Program-made: the position numbers and the translations under genes
Assembly (NCBI RefSeq): GCF_963678635.1
Contig: NC_087063.1
Span: forward strand, 61,357,850 to 61,421,849
Direction of reading: 5' to 3'
Origin: Symsagittifera roscoffensis
Taxonomy: Eukaryota; Xenacoelomorpha; Acoela; Convolutidae
DNA: 64,000 bases
The notes under the pieces: generated by a model
Seen by the model: the letters and a program-made list of their open reading frames with translations, nothing else
Told to the model about the DNA's origin: nothing
Databases searched by the model: none
Part shown: positions 45,801 to 50,900 of the stretch, piece after piece
Layout: each line of letters opens with the position of its first letter
Position numbering within the stretch: position 1 is the stretch's first letter

Positions 45801-46603
45801 GTCAACAACATGACCGGAGTCGACTTGTCTAAAGTGAGTCTTAGCGTAAATATATTTCAATGAAGAAAGCAATACAAATGATTTACAATGATTTTTCTAA
45901 TTTAAGGCTATCACGAAAAGATAGTGAAAGTAAGTTAAATGGTGTCACTGACCCGCTTCATAAAACTAACTGAACTCAAAGTCGAAACTTCGGTTAACTT
46001 ATAATTGTGTACATCCAATATGTTTTGCATTGTTTCATCATCACCGCAATCATGTTTCGTTGTACCTTGCACGATGTTATGAGCTGTAGCCTGAAGCAAA
46101 GTTTTTGATTATATTAAAGTTTCTGAAAAATGGACTATGATAATAGAAAGCGAGGAGCGAGGTTGTTCGAAGGCTTAATGCGGGAAGTTAGTGTGAAGTT
46201 TTTTTTACATTTTGGTGGGAATGGGAAGAGCTTGCATGGCGTAAATCGTTTGAAGTTGACTTGAAAGTACAGTTTCTAATCAGCACCATCTACCAACTAT
46301 AGCATGTCTTCAGGATTAGTTACATGGGATGGGCTTAATATTGTTAATGCGTATAATATTGTTGGTGTTATTGCATTTGCGTTGGCATGAACTTTCAAGT
46401 ATAATCATTTTTGTAACTTATAGGCAAATTGTTCCCTGCTTGAAAACGAACTTATTTATTATTTATAAGTTAGAATCGGGAATGTTCATTATTCGCAACG
46501 AAGACTGATCTGGTTTTAGGCACTGGGAGCGAAAAGTCAAAGAGTGAAACGGACAAAATCTAGGGATAAACTCGGAGGAGACCCCTCGACACTTGACATC
46601 TAA
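9775..46603 (+). CDS. FLOT1-like: Flotillin-1-like gene, copy B (whole coding span, 7 coding exons)
   Basis: Exons 9775-9893, 17439-17529, 19187-19330, 34201-34320, 41845-42093, 45297-45833 and 46520-46603 join in phase to 1344 nt, i.e. 447 aa; human flotillin-1 is 427 aa. Residues 1-158 form the SPFH/PHB domain, which starts with the flotillin signature [12 protein letters not shown]. Residues ~159-365 are the Glu/Ala coiled coil, and the rest is the C-terminal block with [12 protein letters not shown]. The protein is expected to sit on the inner face of plasma membrane and endosomes as a microdomain scaffold (family knowledge). Position 34, the palmitoylated Cys of human FLOT1, is Ala here. 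Exons 2-3 are present twice (second pair 22702-22792 and 24424-24567); including both pairs would shift the frame. An acceptor at 9741-9749 just upstream of the ATG suggests a 5'UTR intron. AATAAA is at 47141-47146. Confidence 0.93.
9980..10360 (+). repeat. R1 repeat copy
   Basis: TTCTTTATTAAAAGGAAGGC, CGAAATACGTGATCGACTTT, CAGATTTCCCAGCG, ACCTATTGATACAGTTTTCT and TTCAAAGAGCTTTAAGGGCA in order. Confidence 0.78.
10440..11260 (+). repeat. R2 repeat block with R1 tail, copy 2
   Basis: Aligned with 6447-7120 and then continues into an R1 body (GTGAGAGAGTTCTTGTTTCG, TTTTCCAGCGGACA) that is missing at the first locus. Confidence 0.82.
11270..11714. other. Intron stretch, nothing identified
   Basis: A short local repeat (CAGCTGACATGCTCAAT at 11369 and CAGCTGCTGACATGCTCAAT at 11421) is the only structure I see. 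Confidence 0.5.
11715..12730 (+). repeat. R3 repeat block, copy 2
   Basis: Five diverged ~150-bp units from GGGGGGAATAATTGACCGAT to about 12410, then a T-rich end with GTTGTGTTGTATGGCAAGTA and GCTTCGCCTCTGTGTTT. It is the fullest copy and includes a short insertion absent from 7121-7690. Confidence 0.75.
12731..14030 (+). repeat. Three R1 copies in tandem
   Basis: Copies at about 12731-13085, 13205-13610 and 13715-14030 each carry the Y-GTGATC, TTTCCCAG or TCCAGTGGAATAA, and CGTTCATTGACTCTTTTC or CCACTGACTCTTTTC marks. They diverge from one another, so the array is old. Confidence 0.7.
14100..16470. repeat. Unclassified block of different base composition
   Basis: The block is C/G-richer than its surroundings, with motifs such as GGTCACCCAGGGGTCAACCG, ACCGGAAGGAG and GGTTCCAATCAGC. 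I see no coding region, inverted ends or LTR pair. The right part (from 16155) is inside the 5.2-kb duplication. It could be a fragment of a large non-autonomous element. Confidence 0.45.
14510..14680 (+). repeat. Short tandem array, ~50-bp unit, three and a half copies
   Basis: GCAACTCGCTCACAC...TTCAACCCGGTACTAAACTC with a GGGTTCCA end recurs at about 14513, 14570, 14620 and (partial) 14665. Units differ by a few bases and by length. Confidence 0.8.
17439..17529 (+). CDS. FLOT1-like: Flotillin-1-like copy B, coding exon 2 (first of two copies)
   Basis: The acceptor is TGTTTCAG (ends 17438) and the donor GTTATT (17530). The exon is 91 nt and completes the split Arg codon: [14 protein letters not shown], then [16 protein letters not shown], a canonical SPFH-domain stretch. 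It enters in phase 2 and leaves in phase 0. A copy with identical coding sequence lies at 22702-22792. Confidence 0.92.
17781..17854. repeat. Short hairpin with a poly-G loop (unit 1)
   Basis: CCAAGTTAACATCCTCC and its exact reverse complement GGAGGATGTTAACTTGG enclose a loop with a G run. The arms resemble the GGATC-MITE ends (AAC-ATC-CTCCCCC). The unit 2 copy is near 23044-23118, and its G run is longer. Confidence 0.75.
18091..18249 (+). mobile_element. GGATC-family MITE-like element (unit 1), no clear target duplication
   Basis: The left end GGATCTCTGTAACTATTTCC matches the copy at 46757. The right end, inverted, reads GGATATCTGTACTTATCCCC. Flanks do not match, so the boundaries are uncertain. 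A copy at 23328-23486 lies in unit 2. Confidence 0.55.
18665..18746 (+). tRNA. trnS-GCU: tRNA-Ser(GCT), copy 1
   Basis: This is a complete class II cloverleaf. The acceptor stem GACAGGG/CTCTGTC has one G-T pair. The A box is TGGCCGAGTGG, and the anticodon stem-loop TTGGA-CTGCTAA-TCCAA gives anticodon GCT. A long variable arm with a CGG/CCG stem precedes a perfect T arm around TTCGAAT, and a Pol III TTTTT terminator follows at 18751. It lies in the intron between flotillin exons 2 and 3 on the same strand and is inside the duplicated segment. Confidence 0.97.
19187..19330 (+). CDS. FLOT1-like: Flotillin-1-like copy B, coding exon 3 (first of two copies)
   Basis: The acceptor is CTGTTTAG (ends 19186) and the donor GTACGT (19331). 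The 144 nt (48 codons, phase 0 to 0) encode [20 protein letters not shown], then the [22 protein letters not shown] segment typical of flotillin-1. It is repeated at 24424-24567. Confidence 0.92.
19430..19992 (+). mobile_element. MITE family with GACTTCAAGCCGA terminal repeats (unit 1)
   Basis: The right end reads CGGCTTGAAGTCCCGTCGGC then TTGATGTCCGGCAC. The left end at ~19546 is its complement, GCCGACGGGACTTCAAGCCG, followed by another GGGACTTCAAGCCGAA. A truncated right end of a second copy adjoins it on the left (19430-19530). A duplicate is at ~24667-25229, and another copy at 35838-36248. Confidence 0.78.
20457..20644 (+). mobile_element. GGATC-family MITE, 188-bp sub-family (unit 1)
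   Basis: The ends are GGACCAAGTGAACAATCTCC and (inverted) GGTCCATATGAACAATCTCA, flanked by GTAGAATC and GTATAATC (7 of 8). Internal hairpins reuse the same terminal motif (ACCAAGTGAAC and its complement within 60 bp). Confidence 0.8.
21355..21429 (+). repeat. 75-bp LTR fragment at the end of duplication unit 1
   Basis: Identical to the first 75 bp of the 5' LTR (26592-26666). It is a by-product of the tandem duplication whose right breakpoint fell inside the LTR. Confidence 0.93.
22702..22792 (+). CDS. FLOT1-like: Duplicated flotillin exon 2 (second copy)
   Basis: The 91-nt exon keeps its splice sites and is identical by eye to 17439-17529; it lies in the second unit of the 5.2-kb tandem duplication. 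Splicing exon 3 (ends phase 0) to this exon (needs phase 2) would shift the frame and reach a TAA early in the following exon 3 copy. A functional mRNA should therefore contain only one exon 2. Confidence 0.8.
23902..23983 (+). tRNA. trnS-GCU: tRNA-Ser(GCT), copy 2
   Basis: Identical by eye to 18665-18746, in the second unit of the tandem duplication at an offset of 5237 bp. The T-run terminator is also kept, so both copies should be transcribable. Confidence 0.97.
24424..24567 (+). CDS. FLOT1-like: Duplicated flotillin exon 3 (second copy)
   Basis: Identical by eye to 19187-19330, with intact TTTAG acceptor and GTACGT donor. Because it is phase 0 on both sides, splicing exon 3 to exon 3' while skipping exon 2' would stay in frame and repeat 48 residues of the SPFH domain. 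Skipping one complete exon 2-3 pair restores the normal protein. Confidence 0.8.
25694..25881 (+). mobile_element. GGATC-family MITE, 188-bp sub-family (unit 2 copy)
   Basis: The duplicate of 20457-20644 carried by the 5.2-kb tandem duplication. Confidence 0.8.
26592..27329 (+). repeat. 5' LTR of the retrotransposon (interrupted by a MITE)
   Basis: The LTR is about 368 bp once the nested insertion at 26880-27249 is removed. It begins TGTCATGCC and ends AATGTCA. It aligns along its length with the 3' LTR, for example CAGACCTATCCTC and GACTAGATAAATCTACTTCC. Confidence 0.92.
26880..27249. mobile_element. Nested MITE inside the 5' LTR
   Basis: About 370 bp is present here but absent at the same place in the 3' LTR, and it is flanked by 8-bp duplications ATATCAGA (26872-26879 and 27250-27257). 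Its ends are inverted: TGGGGGCGTTCAACAGTGCC on the left against TGGGGCAGTAAAACATTGCC read from the right. The right subterminal region repeats the same motif in tandem (CACTGTTGAACAAAG twice, 27159-27215). It has no coding capacity. The 8-bp duplication suggests a hAT-like or similar DNA transposon. Confidence 0.85.
27330..27346 (+). other. Putative primer binding site
   Basis: TGGCGCAACCAGCAGT begins directly after the 5' LTR. A TGG start is expected for pairing with the CCA end of a primer tRNA; I have not assigned the tRNA. Confidence 0.55.
27482..28427 (+). pseudogene. Retrotransposon gag remnant with zinc knuckles
   Basis: Broken frames cover a Pro/Glu-rich start (27482-27712), a capsid-like segment with [19 protein letters not shown] and [17 protein letters not shown] (27720-28010), and a nucleocapsid-like segment (28101-28427). 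The last carries two Cys/His knuckles: CYFC...H...C in a non-standard spacing, and [14 protein letters not shown] in the canonical CX2CX4HX4C form. Nucleocapsid knuckles bind the element's RNA (family knowledge). At least two frameshifts separate the parts. Confidence 0.8.
28480..28977 (+). pseudogene. Retrotransposon aspartic protease and early pol remnant
   Basis: The frame around 28495-28570 contains the aspartic-protease signature [12 protein letters not shown]. After a frame change, the open stretch 28621-28977 carries [15 protein letters not shown], which resembles the LLG-D motif near the end of retropepsins. It continues toward the connection with reverse transcriptase and stops at TGA just before 28980. 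Confidence 0.75.
29101..29660 (+). pseudogene. Retrotransposon reverse transcriptase remnant
   Basis: Visible RT motifs are [15 protein letters not shown] (fingers/palm, first catalytic Asp), [16 protein letters not shown] and [11 protein letters not shown]. The last should be Y-x-D-D-ILV; here the first of the two Asp is Ala (GCC for GAC), which would abolish catalysis. A frameshift near 29505 separates the palm from the thumb-like sequence at 29474-29656. Confidence 0.85.
29870..30300 (+). pseudogene. Retrotransposon RNase H remnant
   Basis: [17 protein letters not shown] (29895-29950) is the first catalytic-Asp motif of gypsy RNase H. After a stop near 29968 the frame continues through [27 protein letters not shown] and [20 protein letters not shown], the typical RNase H-to-linker sequence. 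The order RT-RNase H before integrase supports Ty3/gypsy. Confidence 0.85.
30500..30900 (+). other. Spacer between RNase H and integrase with five CCAATCA boxes
   Basis: This non-coding stretch of the element has CCAATCA at 30530, 30640, 30710, 30782 and 30878, about 70-110 bp apart, each in a partly similar context. No frame is open throughout. It may be a decayed insertion or an internal regulatory array; the sequence does not decide. Confidence 0.4.
31189..32082 (+). pseudogene. Retrotransposon integrase remnant
   Basis: Fragments of an integrase lie in three frames. There is a zinc-binding-domain-like region ([10 protein letters not shown]..., 31450-31580), [10 protein letters not shown] with the first catalytic Asp (~31650), IRTDRGSGF with the second Asp (~31820), and [16 protein letters not shown] with the Glu (~31940). 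The second Asp and the Glu are separated by exactly 35 residues, the classic D,D(35)E spacing of retroviral-type integrases. At least two frameshifts break it. Confidence 0.85.
32231..33192 (+). pseudogene. Retrotransposon 3' coding remnant after integrase
   Basis: Overlapping broken frames show a basic segment (32231-32440) and then a Pro/Ser/Thr-rich tail (32385-33192), plausible as the C-terminal extension of pol. No env-like signal peptide or membrane segment is visible. The sequence before the 3' LTR does not contain a convincing polypurine tract. Confidence 0.5.
33475..33835 (+). repeat. 3' LTR of the retrotransposon
   Basis: A 361-bp LTR from TGTCATGCC to AATGTCA, uninterrupted at the site where the 5' LTR carries a MITE. 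Target duplication GTTAT follows at 33836-33840. Confidence 0.93.
34201..34320 (+). CDS. FLOT1-like: Flotillin-1-like copy B, coding exon 4
   Basis: The acceptor is CTTATTTTTAG (ends 34200) and the donor GTAAGC (34321). The 120 nt (phase 0 to 0) encode [20 protein letters not shown], then the [17 protein letters not shown] segment, the end of the SPFH domain. The intron before it is 9.6 kb from the second exon 3 and contains the LTR retrotransposon. Confidence 0.93.
34437..34639 (+). mobile_element. GGATC-family MITE, 203 bp, perfect target duplication
   Basis: The ends are GGATCTACTTAAAAATCTCC and (inverted) GGATATACTTAACAATACCC, flanked by exact 8-bp copies of CAGAATTC (34429-34436, 34640-34647). 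It lies 116 bp after flotillin exon 4. Confidence 0.88.
34760..35010 (+). repeat. R2 repeat, diverged copy
   Basis: AGTCGCAAATATTGGTGCCA, TTTGACATTTGAATACTTAT and AATATATCTCGCTATTTTTT align loosely with 10415-10620. Confidence 0.65.
35148..35236 (+). tRNA. tRNA-like sequence, probable tRNA-Leu(CAA)-type pseudogene
   Basis: GCTTGCG can pair with a downstream CGTAGAC (one mismatch, two wobbles). An A-box-like GTGGCTGAG, a GAGA-CTCAAAT-TCTC stem-loop showing CAA in the anticodon position, and a B box ATTCGAATC occur in the right order. The D arm is short and malformed, so a degenerate tRNA gene or SINE head is more likely than a working tRNA. Confidence 0.45.
35838..36248 (+). mobile_element. 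MITE family with GACTTCAAGCCGA terminal repeats, second locus
   Basis: Homologous to 19546-19992, including internal ACACTATTTTATCATCGAAAA and ATCAGCCGGTTTTTCAAATAC. The ends are TGCCGACGGTAATTCAAGCC on the left and, inverted, TGCCGGACATCAAGCCGACG on the right. It lies between flotillin exons 4 and 5. Confidence 0.78.
36560..38700 (+). repeat. Three R1 copies in tandem
   Basis: Heads at 36768, 37536 and 38292 (TTAAAAGGAAGGCAAACTCC and variants) with bodies to about 37110, 37800 and 38670. This accounts for most of the intron between flotillin exons 4 and 5 in this interval. Confidence 0.75.
39066..39310 (+). repeat. SINE-like repeat with tRNA-like head
   Basis: It is preceded by TAGCAAGCGTTATCAAACGA. 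The A-box-like TTGATCTGGAGGTAACG and B-box-like GGGTTTGAATCTGACC are followed by GTCAGCTTAGCTGCCAC. The order is the same as at 57220-57490, including AGCAAGCGTTATCAACTCGA. Confidence 0.6.
39720..40760 (+). repeat. R3 repeat block, diverged copy
   Basis: GTGGGGGTAATATTTGACCC, CTACCCCTCTCAAATCTGA, AACTATCCTGCCAAATCTGA, then TTTGTATCACAAGTTGTGCG, parallel to 11715-12730 with the same internal ~150-bp periodicity. Confidence 0.7.
41140..41770 (+). repeat. R1 repeat interrupted by a GGATC MITE
   Basis: GGTTCACGCTCAGATTTGAT, GCGGTTTGAATTTTGAT, then the MITE 41263-41459, then CGGAATAAACAATTTCTC and CGCTCATTGAAACTTTTCC. Confidence 0.65.
41263..41459 (+). mobile_element. GGATC-family MITE, 197 bp
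   Basis: The ends are GGATCTATTTAACAATCCTC and (inverted) GGATCTACTTAACACATACC, flanked by ATGGCGTG and ATGGCGCG (7 of 8). It lies inside an R1 repeat copy and shares GATTGGTCGAAAATTCGACT with the inverse of 34437-34639. Confidence 0.85.
41845..42093 (+). CDS. FLOT1-like: Flotillin-1-like copy B, coding exon 5
   Basis: The acceptor is TTAATTTAG (ends 41844) and the donor GTACGT (42094). The 249 nt (83 codons, phase 0) encode [20 protein letters not shown] and then the start of the coiled coil ([16 protein letters not shown]) through QADLAYDLQ. These match the flotillin-1 segments around DARIGEAEAK and RAQADLAYQLQ. Confidence 0.94.
42530..43030 (+). repeat. R1 repeat copy
   Basis: GTCTTGGTGATTTTTTTTG, TTTCTAGCGGAATAAAAAC, TACCTATTGATCCAGTTTTC, TTCAAAGAGCTTAAAGGGCA and CTTTTCCAACTGCCAGTTGG. 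A short direct repeat GAATGCACTTAGGTAAAT sits at 42627 and 42652. Confidence 0.75.
43054..43579 (+). mobile_element. GGATC-family MITE, full-length 526-bp copy
   Basis: The left end GGATCAATTGAGCAATCTCC and the right end, read inverted as GGATCATTTGATCATTTCCC, are flanked by CCTAGTCA and ACTAGTCA (7 of 8 match). It has no coding capacity. This is the best intact copy of the long sub-family. Confidence 0.85.
43660..43960 (+). repeat. R1 repeat copy
   Basis: GGTCACGCTCAGATTTGGTT, ACAAAAAACGTGAATGTAAT, TGGTGATCCAGTTTGCTC and ATTCAAAGAGCTTTAACG. Confidence 0.7.
43961..45296. other. Intron stretch with one hAT-like MITE end
   Basis: About 44790-44888 matches the right end of the MITE at 52133 (CAATTTGGTC-A-CCTAAAAAA-GGTCGTCAAAATTTT, then AAAATCCGCCCCTG). 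The rest is AT-rich and I see nothing else in it. Confidence 0.6.
45297..45833 (+). CDS. FLOT1-like: Flotillin-1-like copy B, coding exon 6
   Basis: The acceptor is GTTTTAG (ends 45296) and the donor GTGAGT (45834). The 537-nt exon (179 codons) encodes the Glu/Ala coiled coil ([30 protein letters not shown]) and the conserved C-terminal block. It is the counterpart of 111-647 in copy A, with the same length and phases. Identity to copy A jumps from roughly 70% in the first ~190 nt to about 98% in the remainder. Confidence 0.94.
46520..46603 (+). CDS. FLOT1-like: Flotillin-1-like copy B, terminal coding exon
   Basis: After acceptor TGGTTTTAG (ends 46519) the phase-0 frame reads [20 protein letters not shown] and stops at TAA 46601-46603. 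The opening ALGAKS parallels copy A's terminal exon. The tail is Lys/Arg-rich and longer than copy A's. An alternative acceptor at 45901-45906 would give only AITKR and a stop; I prefer 46520 because of the match to copy A. Confidence 0.7.
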   Translation, partial: ALGAKSQRVKRTKSRDKLGGDPSTLDI

Positions 46604-47922
46604 AACAGAAATACTACCAGTCTTAAGACTGTGTTGCATAATATTGCAGAAAATTTCCTCGATTTTGATTCTATCCTACTTAATTGAACTTTTTGCAGTT
46701 GCGGATAATTTTGTAGTAGTTGGTGTTGCCTGTCCTCATTATTAGGCTTTTAAGTGGGATCTCTAACTATTTCCCCCACTCTATGTTACCTAGTTATGAA
46801 TTCCTACCCCTATAAAGAACTAATTCGACGGTTAAGCATGCGTGAGTTTTGCAAAAGTGGAAAATAGTAACAGAGATCCCTTAAGTGTGCTGCTTTAAAA
46901 CATGGCACTCTACATTGCATCAGTTCGAGCCAAAAACGCACCCTTTTTAATTTGAAGGCTGTATTGTCTCTCAATCTGAAATAATTCGTAATCAGACTTT
47001 ACATGCATTGTAGGATTTATAAAATTTAGTGCTTTGTCTAGATGAGTTTGCAAATGTGTCATTTTATTCGATTTAAATTTTTGTTCATATCAATTAAATA
47101 ATGTTCTTATTAATTTCTATCTAATTGTGTTGATTTTAGAAATAAAAAGGGACATTGAAATAGTTTGTCAAAAATGCTTTAGTTTCAATATCCCTTGAGG
47201 GTAAGGTGAGCATTCCAACTTAGCTTGAAAAGTTATACGAATGCCGCCCGTTGATGTTTGTATTATATGATCATCTCCAGATGTTGATTTCATTTCAAAC
47301 CTGACTGCCTGCTCTGATTTTCACTAACCCTGATGATTAGATTTTCCTCTTTGTCTTGAATTATTTCGTATTCTATGAACTGTGATGCTCTTTTTCATAA
47401 CAACATCATTCACCGCACCGGTAGATTTTGGGTTCTCTGTAATTATTTTGGAACCGGTTCAAATATAAAATCTAGACACCATTATTAGTTTTGGACATTT
47501 TTATGTGATTTTCTCAAACCCATAGATATCTCATGAAACCATTGGATGGTATATTGGAAAAGAGCTTCGTGTCATTCGATGTTGTCTTTTTCTTCACAGT
47601 TTCTGTAAATTATATTCTTAGATAATTAATTGATGAATTTAAGAATGAAAATTTTGTAAAACCTGTTCCCAAATTAAATAGCTACTATTCAAGAATTAAC
47701 TTCTGTCAACTTCCCCGTTCTCTGTAAACAGCAACAAGCAGTGAGATTACCATTTGGGATGGTCAATGTTTAGTTTTATTTGGTAATTCACTGACAGAGA
47801 GTTGTAAACTAAGCTGAGGGAAAGATATAAACTATAAACCGCAAAGGGAAGAGAGGCAATAATAACTTGGTAACAGTGCAACACTTAAATTGATCGACAG
47901 ACGAAACTGGAACGAGCATCAA
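46604..47922. other. Intergenic region between flotillin copy B and the next gene
   Basis: It holds the MITE 46757-46880 and a candidate flotillin poly(A) signal AATAAA at 47141-47146. The ~200 nt before 47923 are a possible promoter and leader for the next gene. No further genes seen. Confidence 0.6.
46757..46880 (+). mobile_element. GGATC-family MITE, 124 bp
   Basis: The ends are GGATCTCTAACTATTTCCCC and (inverted) GGATCTCTGTTACTATTTTC, flanked by TTTAAGTG and CTTAAGTG (7 of 8). It lies ~150 bp after the flotillin copy B stop codon, possibly within the 3'UTR. Confidence 0.85.
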
Positions 47923-47935
47923 ATGACGGATACAG
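47923..47935 (+). CDS. Unknown gene, candidate first coding exon
   Basis: ATG ACG GAT ACA G precedes a consensus donor GTAAGC (47936). It leaves one base, which completes an Asp codon with the first two bases of the exon at 52933. It is very short, so support comes only from phase and donor quality. The ~200 nt upstream hold no recognisable repeat and could be promoter and 5'UTR. Confidence 0.45.
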
Positions 47936-50900
47936 GTAAGCAGTAGACACATTTTTGAAAAATAAGCAATTACTTTAGGTAACAATTGAGCATGGTGGGT
48001 GAGATCTTAGTTATTGAGCTCCGGTGTTGTTAACAGAACCTATTTCATATGCCTAGAACTTAAAGCAGAAACCACATTTTGAGGAAAAATGTACCAAAAA
48101 TGCGGGATCCGTTTGGCATTGCATAGTAGAAGCAAAACTATATTGCTTTAAGTTTCAAGATGCATAGGTTTCAGGTATAAAGCTTTGTTTCAGCTTAGTA
48201 ATTTTTTTCATTTGCGAAAACAAAAACTAAATATTTTGCTCGGCGTTAATTTTATTGAAACGTTAAGTTTTTTACTGAAAATTTTACAAAACTTTTTGAG
48301 CCTACGAAAATTTATGTAGACCTAGTTTTTTTGTCAAAGTTTTTCTTTCGACGTCTATTGTTTTTTGTTTGTTTTGCATTACAAGTGATGCAAAGTTTTG
48401 CTACGGCATATGTTTTTTTTGCAATTAACTCATTTTAAGGACAGCCATGGTGACTTAAAAGTGGTGTAAAACAAAAAATTATTGACTGTAAAGGCCAATT
48501 GTTTGAATTATCTAAAAACAGCAGCTTTATTGTAAATTAACTTAGAGAAAAATTTTGAAATCATGACAGAAAAAGTCTTTAATACGATGTCTCACTCGAT
48601 CCTATTTGATTTTTGCAAACTACCTAATTTTTTTTACAACAGACTAGCGCAATTATGTTCCAGAGCAAACTTTTATCTTGATCAGAAAGCTCGAAACAAA
48701 ATTTGGTCGACAACGCCGAAACACCCAATTTTGGTCGAGATGGTCGCATGATAAATGTCACATCATTACGAGGCCAAACTGTGCATTGTAAACGGATTCC
48801 GAAACAAGCCAAAATAAGATTTGTCGCGAAAACCGCAACCTTGCTACTTTTCTTTGGTCTTCTTTGCTGTTTTGGATTCCACAAACAAATAATTAAAATT
48901 TTGTACCGCTCAAAATCGCTCCAAAAATAGCCGTAAGTAGACAACCGAGTGTTCATACTCGTCAGTACAGAGACAAATACCGTATTAACCAATCACAAAA
49001 AAAACAGGAGGAAAATAACTAGCTTCATATTTATTTAATTCGTAAGTTTGCTTTCTTGTCTTGAATCTGATTGGTTGATAAATTGTTTATCTTCTTTCTG
49101 ATGAGTATGGATAAGTGGTTATTTAGTTACAGACCTCACTCATTGGGGCTTAAAATGAGGTCAATGAAGATTCACTTGTCTTTGCAATGTCTTATAACTC
49201 AGTTGAAGCGTACATGGGATAAATGTTGCCTGGTCAAGGTTTTCTTAGCTGCAGAGATCTGAAATTATTTCAGTTTGGTTAAAACTGTCGAAACTAAAAA
49301 AACTTCAAAATTTTCCCCTGCAATATATTCAAGGAAAATGCACGTTTTGCTTTGATTAAATAAATGTATAAAAGAAAAATAGTATGATAGCAGCTCAAAT
49401 CCAAGAGCAGAGCAAACAAAAACTGATTGTACAAAACAAAACGAAATTGCAACTGTAACTGCAACTCAAACACTAAAAACTGACTCATTTTTCCGCCACT
49501 GATTGCAAGCAGTAGTCGTTGAAGTAAAAGATAAACATTTGAGAAGAATTAAAAAGATAGGTGACTCCTTAAGTCTTTGAGATCTATGGTTTAACGGGTT
49601 ACGAAAAAAATTTTAAGTGAAAGTTTTAACTTTGGACGAGAATCAACAAAAAGTGAAAAATCCAATTTGAAAGAATTAGTTATCCAGTTCTCAGCTCTCA
49701 GAATCGCCTGTTAAAACTTTAAATTATTTTTGATGTCAATAATTAGAAATCAACTGAAAAATTATCAGAAGCCAGCTGCTACATCAGCAGAAACCAAGTA
49801 GAACGAACACATATGCTTGCACTTGTCAGAGCAAGTGTAGCGTAATCGCAAACTAGGTTTTTTTCTCGTATACAATTTCTTATGAAATCTTAAAAAATTA
49901 GGGGTTCGTCTCCACCTGGCCTAGAGGTAAGGTGGTCGCCTTTTGGACCCTAATGTCTGAGGTTCAAGTCCCTACCGAACCTTGCTTTCTTCAGTTTGAA
50001 AGAAAGTGAAATTTTTTACGGCAACAGTTGAATTTCTGGACTTTGGTTTATCTGCTCAGACTTTGACGGCTTCATGCTTTTTTCGTTTGAGTTGAAAATG
50101 TTGTTTTTTGTAGTTTCAGGTAGGATTTAAATTTTTTTCACAATCATTTTCTGGGCTCAAATGGCGTCTGCTCAAAAATTGACGGCAACTTTGTGTCCGC
50201 TTGGTTAATTTTGTCCCTTTCGAAGTCAATTCTTAAATTTTTTGCTCGGCGTAAGTTTATTTAAGAGTTCTTTTGCGAAATTATAAAAATTTTTGAGTTT
50301 ACAAAAATTCTGGTTGATATAGTTTTTTTGTCAAAAATTTTCATTTTTTTGTTCTTTTTTGTTTGTATCGCAAGAGCGCAGAGCGTCGCTTCTGCTTATA
50401 TGTTTGCTTACATTTTAATAATGATAAAGGCAGCCTCAGAGAAGTCAAAAATAATCAAAAAACAGTTCGACACAGTCGAAACACACGTCAAGCTTTTAGG
50501 AGTTATAAATCAAGTTGTCAAACAGTTCAAAGTCTTAGACAAAAAATTGTTGTCTGTATTAGCCAATTAAAAGAATTTGCAAAAACTTCCAATCGGTTTT
50601 TCCTCTTTTTTGAGAATTTTTCCGCAAATCACGACTCAAAAGTCTTTAATACGTCGTCTCACTGATCCCATTTGATGTTTTTACGTCAACTGATTTTTTT
50701 GTCCAACATAGTCCAGATTTCTAAACAAAAGCGATTTAAGTGTAATTTTGGCGGAGCCGTAGAGTAAGAAGTTTTGCTGATTCGAGCTAATACGGGCATT
50801 TTTTTGTTTGGTCGAAACAAAACGAGACTGTCGAAACTTACCCAAAATCGGTCCAACTGGTCAACACATATCTGATTTGAGCCGAGCAAAATTGAGCAAG

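Noticed and set aside
45901-45924. Alternative terminal exon of flotillin copy B (AITKR then stop)
   Set aside because: The acceptor is possible, but the exon at 46520 matches the opening of copy A's last exon, so it is preferred.
49895-49990. Functional tRNA gene
   Set aside because: A and B boxes are good, but the anticodon stem is poor, and related tRNA-like heads are dispersed; more likely a SINE head.
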